Assembly: GCA_951213105.1 (NCBI GenBank)
Contig: OX578150.1
Coordinates: 21,120,022 to 21,184,021, forward strand
DNA: 64,000 nt
Direction: 5' to 3'
Source of the DNA: Amaurobius ferox
Lineage: Eukaryota; Arthropoda; Arachnida; Araneae; Amaurobiidae
The position numbers and the translations under genes were made by a program. Shown piece after piece: positions 10,467-22,199 of the stretch (its first letter is position 1; every line of letters starts with the position of its first letter). The notes beneath the pieces are model-generated. The model was not told the DNA's origin. It ran no database searches and saw nothing but the letters and a program-made list of their open reading frames with translations.

Positions 10467-10722
10467 ATTGATATTTTTAAAAAATATGAGACATTCAACT
10501 TAAATATCCAAATTTTTGACCAATTTTACCTTACATTGTTTGATTTTCATTTATTATTTACTTCAATTTTTTATATAGATTAGAAGTGCCATATTTTCAG
10601 GTTCTGTGTATTATGGGCAAGGAAAAAAAGTCTTATGGAAACTGAATCAATCTTGAATGTAATATACGAATACACATTTGGAATTTTTCTTAATTTTTAT
10701 CAAGTAAAAAAGTAAAGCTTGG
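10467..10722 (+). repeat. 256-bp direct repeat flanking the Gypsy element (left copy)
   Basis: It begins ATTGATATTTTTAAAAAATA and ends AAAGCTTGG. The right copy is at 15463-15719 with a few substitutions. The two copies abut the outer ends of the two LTRs. The same sequence may once have been single copy. Confidence 0.9.
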
Positions 10723-10931
10723 TGTAGTGTTTCGCATCAATGATCACAAGACTGTTCAATCGTCATCCTTCTTCTTTATTATAAAACTCGTGCAAGTACA
10801 ACCTTCACTTCTCAGCTACTCTTCAGCGAAGGACTCGTGTTCTTTTTATCAGCCAGAGCAAGAATGCGTATCTGCTGCGCTGTACTCAATTCTTGGCAGA
10901 TGGCCAATAATTGAATCCGCGTTGCATGCCA
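10723..10931 (-). repeat. Gypsy 3' LTR
   Basis: About 209 bp. On the + strand it runs from TGTAGTGTTTCGCATC to CGTTGCATGCCA. It matches the LTR at 15221-15461 with few differences but lacks that copy's internal duplication. Confidence 0.9.
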
Positions 10932-11229
10932 TATGAGTATCCCCCCAGTGAACGAGGGGTACCGAGAAACGATCTCAAATATACAATATATACAATATAT
11001 GCAATATACACAATATATACAAAAAATATACAAATTAAATTATTTTAGGAGTACACATTGAATCTACATTGATTTTACATGTATTGTACAAGTCTTTCGG
11101 GAAACCGTACTGTTCTACCACTCCTAGTTTTGATGGCAGATTTCGAATTGTCATTCGTTGTATTAGAAGTTATAAGAGGCTTCTGTTTTTCTGCATCTTC
11201 ACATAGGAGGAATGCGGGCTTTACTCGAT

Positions 11230-13637
11230 CTAAAGATACAGTTTTTTTTTCTCTTTAAGTTCAATTTGTATAGTGTTTTTATTTTTTTCGATTACTCTGT
11301 GAGGTCCCGTGTATGATTGACTTAAGGGTGGTTTCGTACAATCTGTGCGAAGAAAAACATGGGTGTATTTTGCCTGAGATGGGTGGACGAAAATAGAATT
11401 TTTTCCATGTGTTGATGTTGCTATGGGATTGAGTGTTCTCATTTTTTCTCGTAAATTTGTCACCCACGTTGAATGGCACAATTGTTTAGGTATGACATCG
11501 TAAAACATGTCTGAAGGTAAAGTTAATGTCTTTCCATATACCAATTCAGCACAAGAGGCTTGGATGTCATTTTTGAAAGCTGTACGTATTCCTGAAAGTG
11601 TGATAGGAAGTGTGTTTGCCCAATTGGCATTTTCATGTGCTTTTAATGCACATTTTAGGTGTCTGTGGAAACGTTCAATTATCCCATTTGAAATAGGGTG
11701 GTATGCTGTAGAACGAATGCGATTTGTGCCCATCATTGTATTAAGTTGTTGGAAAAGAGAGGATTCCAGTTGTCTTCCTTGATCTGTTGTTAAGGTTGCT
11801 GGTACTCCGAAACGAGAAAAACAGGCAGAAAATAATGCTTTACACACCGTTTCAGCTTTTATGTCTGGAATTGGTACCACTTCAGGCCATCTCGTGAAGC
11901 GGTCGATTATTGTTAAACAATAATTGTTACCATTAGATGGTGGAAGTGGGCCAATTATGTCGAGATGTATGTGTGCGAAACGTGCGTCTGGTAAAGCAAA
12001 TATGCCAATCGGAGTTTTGGTGTGTTTATGCACCTTTGATCGATGGCAAGAAATGCAACATTTAACTCGATTATTAATATATCTGTTCATATCCAGCCAA
12101 GCATATCTGGCAGTAATCAACTTAGTAGTCGCAGAAATTCCGGGATGAGAAAGTCCGTGAAGTTGATTAAAAATGATTTTTCGATATGACTCGAAAACGA
12201 AAGGTCGAGGTTGTCCCGTTGACATATCGCAGAACAACTCAGAATTTGCAATTGGAAAAAAACTTTTTTCTATTCGGAGTGAAGAATTGTTGTTGAGTAG
12301 AATTTTCAACTCAGGATCAGTTGCTTGAGCTGAGGCAAAATCTTCGAAATTTAAAATCGAAGATGAAATGTTGTCAATTTCAATACGTGAAAGTGCATCT
12401 GCTACTATGTTTTCAGTACCTTTTATGTGACAAATGTTTGTCGAGAATTGAGAAATATATTCTAGATGACGCAGTTGTCGAGGCGAGCATTTATCTGGTT
12501 TCTGTTTGAAGGCATAAATTAGGGGTTTTTGGTCAGTGTAAATAACAAAATCCCGACCTTCTAGCATGTGTCTAAATCATTTGACTGATATGTATATTGC
12601 CGATAATTCACGATCATATGTGGACCAATTTTTTTGACTTTTTGAAAGTTTGACTGATAGAAATGAAATAGGTTCCCATTTGTTCCCGTTGAGTTGCATG
12701 AGAGATCCTCCAACAGCTATATCTCTAGCGTCAACCCACACACTTAATTTTGCGCTAGGAATAGGATGATGCAGAAGAGTTGCGGTAGCTAAAGCATTTT
12801 TGGCGTTTAAAAATGATTTTTCAGCAGAATTAGTCCATTGAAGCAAATCTTGAGCTTTGATTTGTGTAGTCTTTTTAGACTTTTTTTTATTTTTGATACC
12901 TTCTAAAAGTTTGTTTAATGGGCCTAGTATGTGAGCAGCTTTTGGCACACAACGTCGATAGAAATTAAATAATCCAAGGAATCGTCTTAGTTGTGTGATA
13001 GTTGTTGGCTTCGAATTTTTTTTATACAATCTACACGTTCTGTGAGTGGCACAACACCAGATGCTGAAACTCTGAATCCCAATAATTCAATTGATGAAAG
13101 TTCAAACTTACATTTCGATGGTTTTGCACTCAGACCGTATTGTTTAAACCGTTCAAATAAAGTTTTCAGGTTGGTAATATGTTCTTCTGGCGATTTCGAA
13201 GCTATTAAAATGTCATCGACAAAAATGTATACAAACGGAAGATTACGTGTTACTTCATCAATAAATCGTTGAAAAGTAGCAGCTGCATTACAGAGTCCAA
13301 ACTGCACACGAGTGCTTTCAAATAATCCGAAGGGCGTTGTGATTGCAGTTTTATGCACATCTTCTGGATTAATAGGAATTTGATGATAGGCTTTGATAAG
13401 ATCTATGTGTGAATAAATTTTGCTTCCATGGAGGTTCGAAGTGAAATCTAGAATGTTGGGTACTCCATGATTATCTTTTACCGTTTGAGCATTCAGTGCT
13501 CGATAGTCACCTACAGGTCTCCATTCAGTACTGTCCTTTTTAGGTACCATATGTAATGGGGATGAATAATTGCTTTCGGAAGGAAGCATGTGACCAAGTT
13601 CAATCATACTTTGAAATTCCTCCTTTGCAATGCACAA
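11230..13637 (-). pseudogene. Gypsy pol: reverse transcriptase, RNase H and integrase
   Basis: From 13637 downward: reverse transcriptase with the active-site phrase YIFVDDILIAS, the thumb region (TQLRRFLGLFNFYRRC), RNase H (VDARDIAVGG...YDRELSAIY, then [13 protein letters not shown]) and integrase. The integrase has a zinc-binding HHCC region (HGLSHPGI...CCISCHRSK) and the D,D,E residues in HLDIIGP, TTDQGRQ and [11 protein letters not shown]. Breaks: a frameshift in an A-run at about 13018-13026, and an in-frame TGA at 12577-12579 between AIYISVK and FRHMLEG. The rest is open to 11230. The polyprotein normally copies element RNA to DNA and inserts it. Confidence 0.92.
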
Positions 13638-13762
13638 ACGGTCAGGTGCAAGACGTCGTGCTTTAGAAGTTACGGGAGGTCCAATAGTTTCAATGTAATG
13701 AACTACTGAGTGTTTTACTGCTTGATCCGGACGAGGTGGTCTGGTTATCTCCGGAAATTCTT

Positions 13763-14150
13763 TTAAAAATTATGGTAAATACTGTCACCTGATACAGTTT
13801 TAATTGAATGGATGTCACTTACATTCAATGTACAATGCGAACTTATTTTAGTTTCTGAATCAATCAATTTTTGTTTAGACAGATCTGGTATCAAATTAAA
13901 ATTGTATAAAAAATCTGCACCTATAATGGGAGTAGAAACATTTCCAACTAAAAATGACCATTTAAAAATACGTCTCATTTCAAAATCTAAGGAAATACAT
14001 TGAGATGTGTACACATGAATAGGTGAAGCGTTAGCTGCCGAAAGAGTCATTTGAAGTGTTTCTTCTTTGTAATTTTGAAGCTGGAATGATAGATACGTCT
14101 GATCCCGTATCGATCAAAAATTTTACGTTAGTGCTTTTGTCACATACAAA
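13763..14150 (-). pseudogene. Gypsy aspartic protease, frameshifted
   Basis: The active-site part (KFLIDTGSDVSIIPASKL) is encoded at about 14080-14140. The second half (FLVGNVSTPIIGADFLYNFN) is encoded at 13763-14050 in another frame. In this family the protease cuts the polyprotein. The frame break near 14040-14060 would abolish it. Confidence 0.8.
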
Positions 14151-15009
14151 AAGACGACAAGAATTCTTAGGCAAGGCGCTAGTCGCCTTTACACCTGCCT
14201 CTTCTCGTTTTTTTTGGTATTTACAGAGAGAAATATATCTTATAGCCTTTTTGCCAATTTTTTTATTATAATAACAATTTTCGTTATTTTTAGTTTCAGA
14301 TGTGCTTCTTTGTCGTGAAGCCCTGTTTCGGTTGAGACTGGGGCTTCTGCCACGAGAAAGATTATTTATCCTTAAATGTAATTTTTCTATTTCAGCAAGT
14401 AATCTATTTTCAATAGAATTTAAGGATGAAACAGAAGAACAAGCACTCACTGAAATCGGTGTCACTTCAATTACACGATCCGCTATTTCTGCTGCAGCGT
14501 TCAAATCCAGAGGCGTAGTAGCTGTTAAAATAGTTTGTACTTGCGAGGGTAAATGCTGAAGAAAGAGTTCTAACATTAGTTCATCGGGTACTTTTTCAGA
14601 GTTCTAACATTAGTTCATCGGGTACTTTTTCAGAGTTCTAACATTAGTTCATCGGGTAGTTTTCAGCGTGAGATTTCATGCTGTGTACTAGGTCCGAAGG
14701 TTTGCGATCACCAAGTTGTTCTCCTGTAAGTAGTTTCCTAATTTTTTGGTGGGAGGATTCATTGCTGCGTTTAATAAGTTCTGTTTATACATGAAGGTAT
14801 GGGTCGTCCTTGTTAATATTCATAATTATATCTCTAATGATTGTAGCAGCTTCTGGAGGCAAATGTGACACGACATAATTAAATTTTGTTTTACTTTCAG
14901 TCATAGCTTTAGGTGTACCCAATTCGAAAGTGCTTTCACACATTATGAACCACAATGCAGGGTCACTGAAATTGTATGGCGAAATTTTAACCGCATTTGA
15001 AAACGCCAT
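14031..15009 (-). pseudogene. Gypsy gag remnant with internal 34-bp tandem triplication
   Basis: The N-terminal frame starts at 15009 and includes ALWFIMCESTFELGTPKAMTESKTKFNY (only part quoted here), typical of arthropod Gypsy gag. The C-terminal part (from 14576) contains LPSQVQTILTATTPLD, a serine/arginine-rich stretch and a degenerate cysteine motif (CYYNKK...SLCKYQ). Between them a 34-bp unit starting GAGTTCTAACATTAG is repeated at 14565, 14599 and 14633. The unit is not a multiple of three, so the duplication itself destroys the frame. Confidence 0.75.
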
Positions 15010-15220
15010 GACAAATTGATGAGAATCTTAAAATTATTCGGCTATCTTTAGTCCGAACTTATACATAAGAGCTTTTCCACTCGAAGGTCCCTGAGTTTTG
15101 GTAAAGTGAAATTTATCAACTTCGACACAAAGAAATATTCTAAAGTCTATCAGTGGATTTGATACGAAGCATTTTTGAATGGAAACATCTACATGAACAA
15201 ATACCTTACCGGGTCACCAC

Positions 15221-15461
15221 TGTAGTGTTTCGCATCAATGATCACAAGACCGCTCAATCGTCATCCTTCTTCTTTATTATAAAACTCGTGCAAGTACAAC
15301 GTTCACTTCTCAGCTACTCCTCAGCGAAGAACGTTCACTTCTCAGCTACTCCTCAGCGAAGAACTCATGTTCTTTTTATCAGCCAGAGCAAGAATGCGTA
15401 TCTGCTGCGCTATACTCAATTCTTGGCAGATGGCCAATAATTGAATCCGCGTTGCATGTCA
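15221..15461 (-). repeat. Gypsy 5' LTR with a 32-bp internal duplication
   Basis: About 241 bp. It is longer than the other LTR because a segment containing CGTTCACTTCTCAGCTAC is present twice in tandem (about 15299-15362). Otherwise nearly the same as 10723-10931. Confidence 0.9.
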
Positions 15462-15462
15462 T

Positions 15463-15719
15463 ATTGATATTTTTAAAAAATATGAGACATTCATCTTAAA
15501 TATCCAAATTTTTAACCAATTTTACCTTACATTGTTTGATTTTTCATTTATTATTTACTTCAATTTTTTAAATAAATTAGAAGTGCCATATTTTCAGGGT
15601 CTGTGTATTATGGGCAAGGAAAAAAATTCTTATGGAAACTGAATCAATCTTGAATGTAATATACGAATACACATTTGGAATTTTTCTTAATTTTTATCAA
15701 GTAAAAAAGTAAAGCTTGG
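15463..15719 (+). repeat. 256-bp direct repeat flanking the Gypsy element (right copy)
   Basis: Matches 10467-10722. It ends AAAGCTTGG, immediately followed by the TA target of the Tc1/mariner-type element. Confidence 0.9.
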
Positions 15720-16794
15720 TATAGGATGTAAAATAAATGACCGGCCTATTTGAAATATAAATAAAAACTAAATGGGCAGTGATAGAAAGTTACCGTTTGA
15801 AGCAATGTGCTTGGGAAAACAATACATTTTCAGTCAGACAGACTTTCGAAATTAGTTACAAAGTTCGGCAATAGATAAGGCTGCTGTCTGGAAAATTAAA
15901 ACACGATATTTTTCACATATCCACCATGCTCAGCAAAAACACAGTATAGTCTCAGAACAAAATTATCAGACACCAGTGCAAACGTCTCAGCCGGAATGGC
16001 TTCACATGCAACAGAGATGTACTGTTTCAGTTCTGCAGTCGTTTGTGAATTATGGCGGTATACCTGGTCTTTCAAGTGTCCCTACAGAAAAAAGGCACAG
16101 GGGGTCAAATCCGGCGAATAGAGCCCAATCCATGCCACTTCCCGTATGCATGCCATAGTCTAAAGCAATCACACGATCATCGAAATGTTCGTTGAGGAAA
16201 TTAAACACTTCGGCCGTTCGATGTGGCCGGGTACCGTCTTGCATGAACCACGAGGTGTTCTTAAAGCCCTCCAAGACATCTTGTACCGTCACAAATTCAC
16301 ACAGAATGTCCAGATAGCGTGCTGCAGTAATCGTTTGGAATCGGAACAATGGACTAATGAGTTCTTTGGACGAAATGGCGGCCCAAACCATTACTTTTGC
16401 CGGATGCAGGGACGATGGGACTGCAACATGTGGATTATCTGTTCTCCATATGCACCAGTTGTGTTTATTGACGAAGCTGTCGATGTAAAAATAAGCTTCG
16501 TCGGTAAACCAAATGTTTTCCACATGGATATCGCCGACATCAAGCTTTTTCAGCATGTCGCTCGCTAACGTCTCTCGTGCATCCATGGCAGCAGCACCGA
16601 GGGGCTGCCGATCCTGAATCTTGTGTGGAAACAGGTGCAAGCTGTGGCGCAAGAGACGATGTGTGGACATTCGTCGTATTCCTGACTGAGCTGCAACACG
16701 GCGAACGGAAACCTGGGGGCGCTATTGGATCACTTGTTGGACAAGCTGAGCATTCGCCTCTGTAATGGCGTCGCAGCCGCGACGTGAAGTGACT

Positions 16795-18596
16795 ATGCCT
16801 GACCCGATTGATTCCCACGTGGTCGTCGCACCACGTGGTGACATTTCTTCTGTGAATTCGGATATTCCCGCTGTGATTTTGGATACTTCTACCTCTAATA
16901 TGGATACTGCAACTGCAAATATGGATTTTACCGCTAACGAAATTGACGACACCCTTACTGAATTTCTTAACGACCCAAGGACTGCTGCTGACAACCTTAG
17001 GAAGCTGATTAAGAAGCTAAACTACAGCCTCAGACTGCTTCCCAACACCCAAGGTAAAGAAGAAATCTTGGGCAGCCTGGCCCACTCCGAAGGACTCTTA
17101 AATGGACTTGTGCAACAATTCAACCTTCCTGCATACGGCGAGACCTGTCGGAGGCCCCCCTCTGGCAGTTATTCTGCTTCTTCTATCGCTTCTTCTGCCA
17201 CTCAGTCTCTTACGGACACCAGAAATGTAATCTCCAGCAATGCCAGCTCTAATGTGCATAGTAATGCCATTTCTAAAAATGTTATTCCCAGTAATGTAAA
17301 CTCTAAAGTGTCTAATTATGTCAACTCAGGCAATCTTAATGTCAATTCAGGCAATCTTAATGTTAATTATAGTAATGTAAATGCATCTGATGAGGTTTAT
17401 AATGTGCCTAGCAGCTCTAAAAGGCACCCACGTGGTGCTGATGATGAGGGCTTTCAGCAGCCGCCTAAACGGCACACTGCTAGCAGGAAAACTGCTATGC
17501 TTACTAATAACCCCGCCCCTCAAACTGATTCTCTTCCAGACCCGGACATTCCGGCGCCTGATAACCATAATGTTAATGATGTTGTCACCGACGCTCCTAA
17601 AAAGGAACGCCGCCCCCCCCCCTTCTTCGTCGCTGTGACCACAAATTGGTCTCAGCTCCTCGCAGACTTAACTAAAATTGCCAAAAATTTATCTAGTAAA
17701 CTAACTAATGCAGGTGATTTTCTAAAAGTGCATGTTAGCACACGTGATGAGTATATAGCTGTGCAAAGGTTTTTAATAGAAAAGAAGGTAGAATTCAAGT
17801 CTTACCTGCTGGACGACCAGAAACCCTTAAAAGTTGTTATCCGTGGCCTCCCGATCTGCACGGACACAACGGACATATCCCACGAGTTGGAGTGCTTGGG
17901 GCTCAGACCAATTAGTGTCACCCAGTTGGCGAGGGGCCCCAAGTCCAACAGGATCAACATGCCGTTGTTCTACGTGCAGATCGCCAAAAATCCAGTTAAC
18001 GAGAAAATCTATTCCCTTACCAGCCTATTTAATATAATTATCCAAGTGGAAAAGTACAGAGGACCTAGGCAAGTCGTCCAGTGTTTCCGTTGCCAGTCGT
18101 ATTTTCACACAAGCAACGGCTGCCATCTCCCCCCTAACTGCGTGAAATGTGCGCAACCCCATTTAACCAAAGATTGTCAGAAGCCATTTGAAACCCCCTG
18201 CAAATGTGTAAACTGTGGAGGAGAGCATCCCGCCTCCTACCGTAAATGCCCAAAGTTCCCTAAATTCAAACCCTCCCCCCCTTGAATTCTACCTCCTCCG
18301 GAAAGTTTGTCAACCCGCTTCGCTCCTACGCGAACGCTACAGCCGGACGCAGTGAGGCGCCCAAAAAGACTGAAAATGTCAACTCAAAATTACCAGCACC
18401 TAAAGGAGCGCTTACTAACTATGCTGACTCTGATGACTTCCTAAATTATCTCTTCCGTTTCGAAGACAGATTCGGAATAGATGTCACTAGCAGGGCATTT
18501 AAGAATGCCCTACCTGCCCTTCGGTCTGCTCCTACCGAAATAGATAAAGTCAATATTATATATGAGAGCGTCTTCGCTCTTGTAAGCCAACCTTAG
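16795..18596 (+). pseudogene. Jockey ORF1, nucleic-acid-binding gag-like protein (X-element type)
   Basis: I chose the ATG at 16795. The in-frame ATG at 16765 lies in the target duplication, so it belongs to the host. The N-terminal half is low complexity, with repeated N, S and V (SNVHSNAISKNVIPSNVNSK). A PRE_C2HC-like domain follows (LKVVIRGLPICTDTTDISHE) and then three CCHC knuckles (CFRCQSYFHTSNGC, CVKCAQPHLTKDC, CVNCGGEHPASYRKC). The frame stops at 18283-18285, just after a run of eight C. A second frame (to 18596) continues the protein (NSTSSGKFVNPLRSYANATAG), so a one-base indel in the C-run broke it. ORF1 proteins bind element RNA. Confidence 0.9.
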
Positions 18597-18613
18597 CCCC
18601 CTCCCCCCCGGCC

Positions 18614-21337
18614 ATGGGTTTTTTTGCTAGGAACTTGAAGGATCTTACCATTGGCATCTGGAATGCCAATGGACTTAGAGGTAAAATCAGTGAAGCTAGG
18701 GACTTCTGTATAGCATATAACTTAGATTTGTTCTTGGTCCAAGAGACCCACTACAGTCCAGGGAAATCTTGCAAGATTGCTAACTATGACTTATACAATG
18801 ACGACAGGCCTCTAGTTAGCAATCGCCCCGCAGGTGGCACAGCAATCTACGTTCGCTGCGGCATTCCGCACTCTCGCCTCCCCTCCCCCCCCATGTTGGA
18901 GGGAGAGGCTACCATCGTTCAACTCGCCCTGCCTAACAATCCTGTGATCACCATTGTGTCGGGCTATTTTCAACCGAGAGCCACTGTCAACTCTGTCATC
19001 TCTGACCTGCAGTCTCTCTTCAAGATCTCGCCCCATGCAATAGTCGCTGGTGACTTCAATGCCAAGCACCCCGCCTGGAACTGCCCTTTCGCCAACCCTC
19101 GCAGCCGCCGGCTCAAACGCTGGACCGACGAGAGGAACTTGGAGATTGTTGCACCGAGTGATTCCACTCACTGTGACAATGTGCTTGACTTTGCGGTCAC
19201 CAGCAACATGCCTTATACCTATTGCATGGAGGCCTTTAACGAACTTCCTTCTGATCATCTCCCCATTGTTTACACCATAGAAATGGACAGCTTCTGCCTG
19301 AGCAAGCCTGCTAAGCTGAGTACGAACTGGAGAAAGTTCAAAGAACTCCTCGCTGAGGAGCTCCCCCCACCCCCCGTTGCCAACACTGTGGACAAACTGG
19401 ATGCAGAGGTGGGAAATCTTGAGAAAATGATCCGAGATGCCTACTCTGCATCCTCTCGGCCCAAGAGCAACAGGGTGGATCACCTTAAACTGCCTCAGGA
19501 CATCAGGGAGATGATCAAAATCCGCAACCTTCTGCGTAGAGACTGGCAGGTCAGCAGGGACCCTGCCATCAAGACTGAACTTAACTTTGCAAGATCTCAG
19601 GTGAGGTCCAGGATCAAAGCTTATACAAGTGCACGATGGAACACATATGTTCAGTCCCTAACGACTGCTGACAACACCATTTGGAGGGCAGCCTCACGTT
19701 TTCGTAGGCGCAAAACACACATTCCGACCCTTGAAGGTCCCAACTCCAGGGCAACCTCTCACACACAGAAGGCTGAACTGCTTGCGGACAGTCTTAGAAG
19801 TCAGTTTGAACCACACCACGACGTAATCGATCCTAGGACGGTTGCGATCGTGGACGCCAAGGTTGAACAGTTCATCACAACAGCTATTCCTTACACACTG
19901 ACAGATGTCACCTTCAGCGAACTGCAGCCCCGTATTTAAAAACTCAAGAAGAACAAAGCTCCTGGGAAGGATCGTATCACATCGACGATGTTGAAGAACC
20001 TGCCTTCTTTACTGTACAATTACATCGTCAAGCTCTTTAATCTCCTCCTCCGGCACAATTACTTTCCTGGGGCTTAGAAGGCGGCCATTGTTGCCCCTCT
20101 CCCCAAGCCAGGTCTTGACCCCTCTCTTCCGGTCAACTACCATCCAATCTCTCTCCTCTCTGGTCTCTCGAAGCTCTTCGAGTTTGTTATACTGCGCCTG
20201 GACGAGTTCTGCGACCTGAGGAATATTGTTATTCCTGAACAATATGGGTTTAGGAAGAAACATTCCACTCAGCACCAGTTGCTGCGGGTCGTGGAGCTTG
20301 TCCATGAGGCGCGTAGCAAGCGCGAGAGCTCGTCCATTGTCTTTCTTGATCTCCAAAAGGCGTTCGATAAGGTGTGGATACATGGGTGTCTATTTAAACT
20401 TATCGAACGCTCTTTTCCTCCAAATCTTATCCATCTCTTGCACTCTTATCTGACTGGTCGAAGTTTTGCCGTTCGGGTTTCCGACGCACTTTCCTCTCCC
20501 AGGATTGTTCTCAGCGGGGTCCCGCAAGGTTCTCTTGTTGGGCCCAAACTGTTCAACCTTTACATTAATGATCTTCCGCAGTCCCCTGGTGTCACCCTTG
20601 GTCTCTATGCTGATGACACAGTCCTGTTCACACATCACAAACAGACACAAGTCGTGCACAACATCCTGCAAAGTTATCTGAACGACCTGACGCAATGGCT
20701 GATCAAATGGCGTATCAAGGTTAACGTTAGTAAGTGTGCTGCTGTCACCTTCCCCTCCCCCCGGCAAACCCCCTCCACTAATCTTATTCTTAATAACCAG
20801 CCCATTCTCTGGCAAAACAGTTACAAGTACCTTGGTGTGTACCTTGATTCCAAATTAACGTGGAAACTTCACATCTCTGAAATTAGTAAGAAAGTGATGT
20901 CTTCACTCGCCCTGCTTCGCCCCCTTTTGGCTAGGAATAGCCGCCTGTCAACCCGCACTAAGTTATTGCTATACAAGTCCTACATACGTCCCATTATGAC
21001 GTACGGAGTCCCTGTTTGGGGCACCGCAGCGGAGACTAACCTTAGGAAGCTTCAAGTCATCCAGAATAACGCATTGCGTATGTTTGCTAATCTCTCGAAC
21101 TACGTCCAGCTAGACGTCCTGCACAGAGACCTCAGAATTAGGCCTTTTTTGGAACATGTCAAAAAACTTCCTCTCAAATTTCACGGAGGTCTGAGAAGCG
21201 TAAACAACCCTACATTGGACAGTATCCCCCACTATCGGGCTGGTAATCCGGCGACGCGAAAGCGCCCCCGGTCGTTACTTGCACGATCGGTGGGAGATAT
21301 CTTCTTCCGCCCTAAGAAGCGGTCTCGTCCAGCCTAG
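18614..21337 (+). pseudogene. Jockey ORF2: endonuclease and reverse transcriptase with two nonsense codons
   Basis: One frame of 908 codons starts at the ATG 18614, 17 bases after the ORF1 stop. The endonuclease spans about residues 15-220 (IGIWNANGLRGK, LVQETHY, VAGDFNAKHPAWNC, SDHLPIVYT). The reverse transcriptase spans about residues 440-750 (KAPGKD, PVNYHPISLLS, FLDLQKAFDKVWI, SGVPQGSLVGPKLFNLYIND, GLYADDTVL). Stops are TAA at 19937-19939 (expected K) and TAG at 20075-20077 (expected W in FPGAWKAA). Everything else is open to 21337. The enzyme nicks DNA and copies the RNA at the nick. Two point changes separate this copy from an open frame, so the insertion is fairly young. Confidence 0.95.
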
Positions 21338-21727
21338 TCTTGTGCTCTTATTTTAGATGCAGACTCTAGTTTGCTGTACCCCTGCCTAGCTTTTGGGAAC
21401 TCGCTTTCCGTTGACAAGCTTTCACAACTCTTCTGCTGCTAGGCACAACTCTTGCTCAAAGCTCAAGGCCCTGCGCCGCTCGGGGCGCCCCCAGTCTATC
21501 CCCCTCTTTATTCTTCTCTGTTGGGATCCCGCTTGGGCCCCAACACTGCAGTTTTCTGAAGACTTGGGGAAGGGCACGACCTCGGTCGCGCCCCCCCCCC
21601 AAGCATCTCTTAGTTGATTAACTCACCTTTTACTACTTCCTTTTTTTCTGTCTCTTTTCCTTTTCGTCTGGAGTTTAAAGGAAGGAACTCTTCCTCTCCT
21701 GGGCACTCCACTAACCCCGTCCTTGAG
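21338..21727 (+). other. Jockey 3' UTR
   Basis: GC-rich, with a C-run at about 21591-21600. Its last part (CTCTCCTGGGCAC.CC, then CTAACCCCGTCCTTGAG) matches the end of the second copy near 61223-61265. No polyadenylation signal or A-tail precedes the target duplication. Confidence 0.75.
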
Positions 21728-22199
21728 ATTTGCCTCTGTAATTGTCGAACGCGGTCGCCCTGCCTTTCCAGCACGGTCATCCTTCACGTTTCCAGTCCGT
21801 TGAAATTTTTCGAACAGAGATTTTATTGTACCCTTTTTCGTTCCTTTGGTCAAATTGAACTTCCTCCGAATTTTGATTCAACAACACTGTGATTTCAACA
21901 CAAGAAATATTCGCTGTTCCAAGGAATAAACCATTTTTTACAGCAAACTTGCAATCTGTGAAAAGCACACGCTAACAGCAGAAAGACGACTTACAGAATA
22001 GCTATCTCACGGACATATCACTCGCAGATCGTCTGAAGCGCCATCTGTTGCCGAACTTTATAACTAATTTCAAAAGTCTGCCTAACAGAAAATGTACTGT
22101 TGTCCCAAGCACATTGCAGCAAACGGTGCAATTCTATCACTGCCCGTTTAGTTTTTATTTATTTTTCAAATAGGCCGGTTATTTTTGGGACACCCTGTA

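Larger units (their letters stand above)
10723..15461 (-). mobile_element. Ty3/Gypsy-type LTR retrotransposon, decayed
   Basis: The element reads right to left. Two LTRs (10723-10931 and 15221-15461) start with TG and end with CA on the - strand. A gag remnant, an aspartic protease, reverse transcriptase, RNase H and integrase follow in the order of Gypsy elements. The sequence next to the 5' LTR on the - strand, TGGTGACCCGGTAAGG, is a candidate primer-binding site, and a G-rich tract (ACTGGGGGGAT) lies next to the 3' LTR. Frameshifts, an in-frame TGA and a gag duplication show that it is inactive. No envelope-like gene is seen. No short target duplication is found; a 256-bp duplication flanks it instead. 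Confidence 0.92.
16767..21727 (+). mobile_element. Jockey-clade LINE, nearly full length
   Basis: Flanked by a 15-bp target duplication ATT(C/T)GCCTCTGTAAT at 16752-16766 and 21728-21742, with one mismatch. It holds ORF1 (16795-18596, frameshifted) and ORF2 (18614-21337, two stop codons). Only 28 bases precede the ORF1 start, so a few 5' bases may be lost. The 3' end has no A-tail: it finishes CTAACCCCGTCCTTGAG, as does the related copy at 61223-62639. It inserted into the Tc1/mariner-type transposase frame in antisense orientation. Confidence 0.93.
15896..21934 (-). pseudogene. Tc1/mariner-type transposase, split by a LINE
   Basis: The N-terminal part (21934 down to about 21743) begins MVYSLEQRIFLVLKSQ and holds the helix-turn-helix region (LFEKFQRTGNVKDDRAGK..GRPRSTITEAN). 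After the LINE the frame resumes at 16766 with ITEANAQLVQQVIQ. It runs through the catalytic domain (WFTDEAYFYIDSFVNKHNW, SSLHPAKVMVWAAIS, WFMQDGTRPHRTAEV) to a C-terminus near 15896. A TGA after the 18th codon (SQCC-stop), frame breaks around 16600-16700 and 16055, and the LINE make it inactive. It would bind its inverted ends and move the element into TA sites. Confidence 0.85.
15722..22197 (-). mobile_element. Tc1/mariner-type (DDE_3) DNA transposon carrying a Jockey insertion
   Basis: The right end, read inward, is CAGGGTGTCCCAAAAATAAC and is flanked by TA (22198-22199). The left end TAGGATGTAAAATAAATGAC is its decayed inverted partner, preceded by TA (15720-15721). Homology of the two ends continues for well over 100 bp (GGCCTATTTGAAA..TAAATAAAAACTAAA..GGGCAGTGATAGAA). 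Its transposase is coded on the - strand. A LINE (16767-21727) sits inside the transposase frame. Confidence 0.88.

Noticed and set aside
16185..16568. 127-codon frame on the + strand
   Set aside because: Antisense shadow of the Tc1/mariner-type transposase catalytic domain.
18812..19483. 223-codon frame on the - strand
   Set aside because: It is the antisense shadow of the Jockey ORF2 endonuclease, whose motifs are clear on the + strand.
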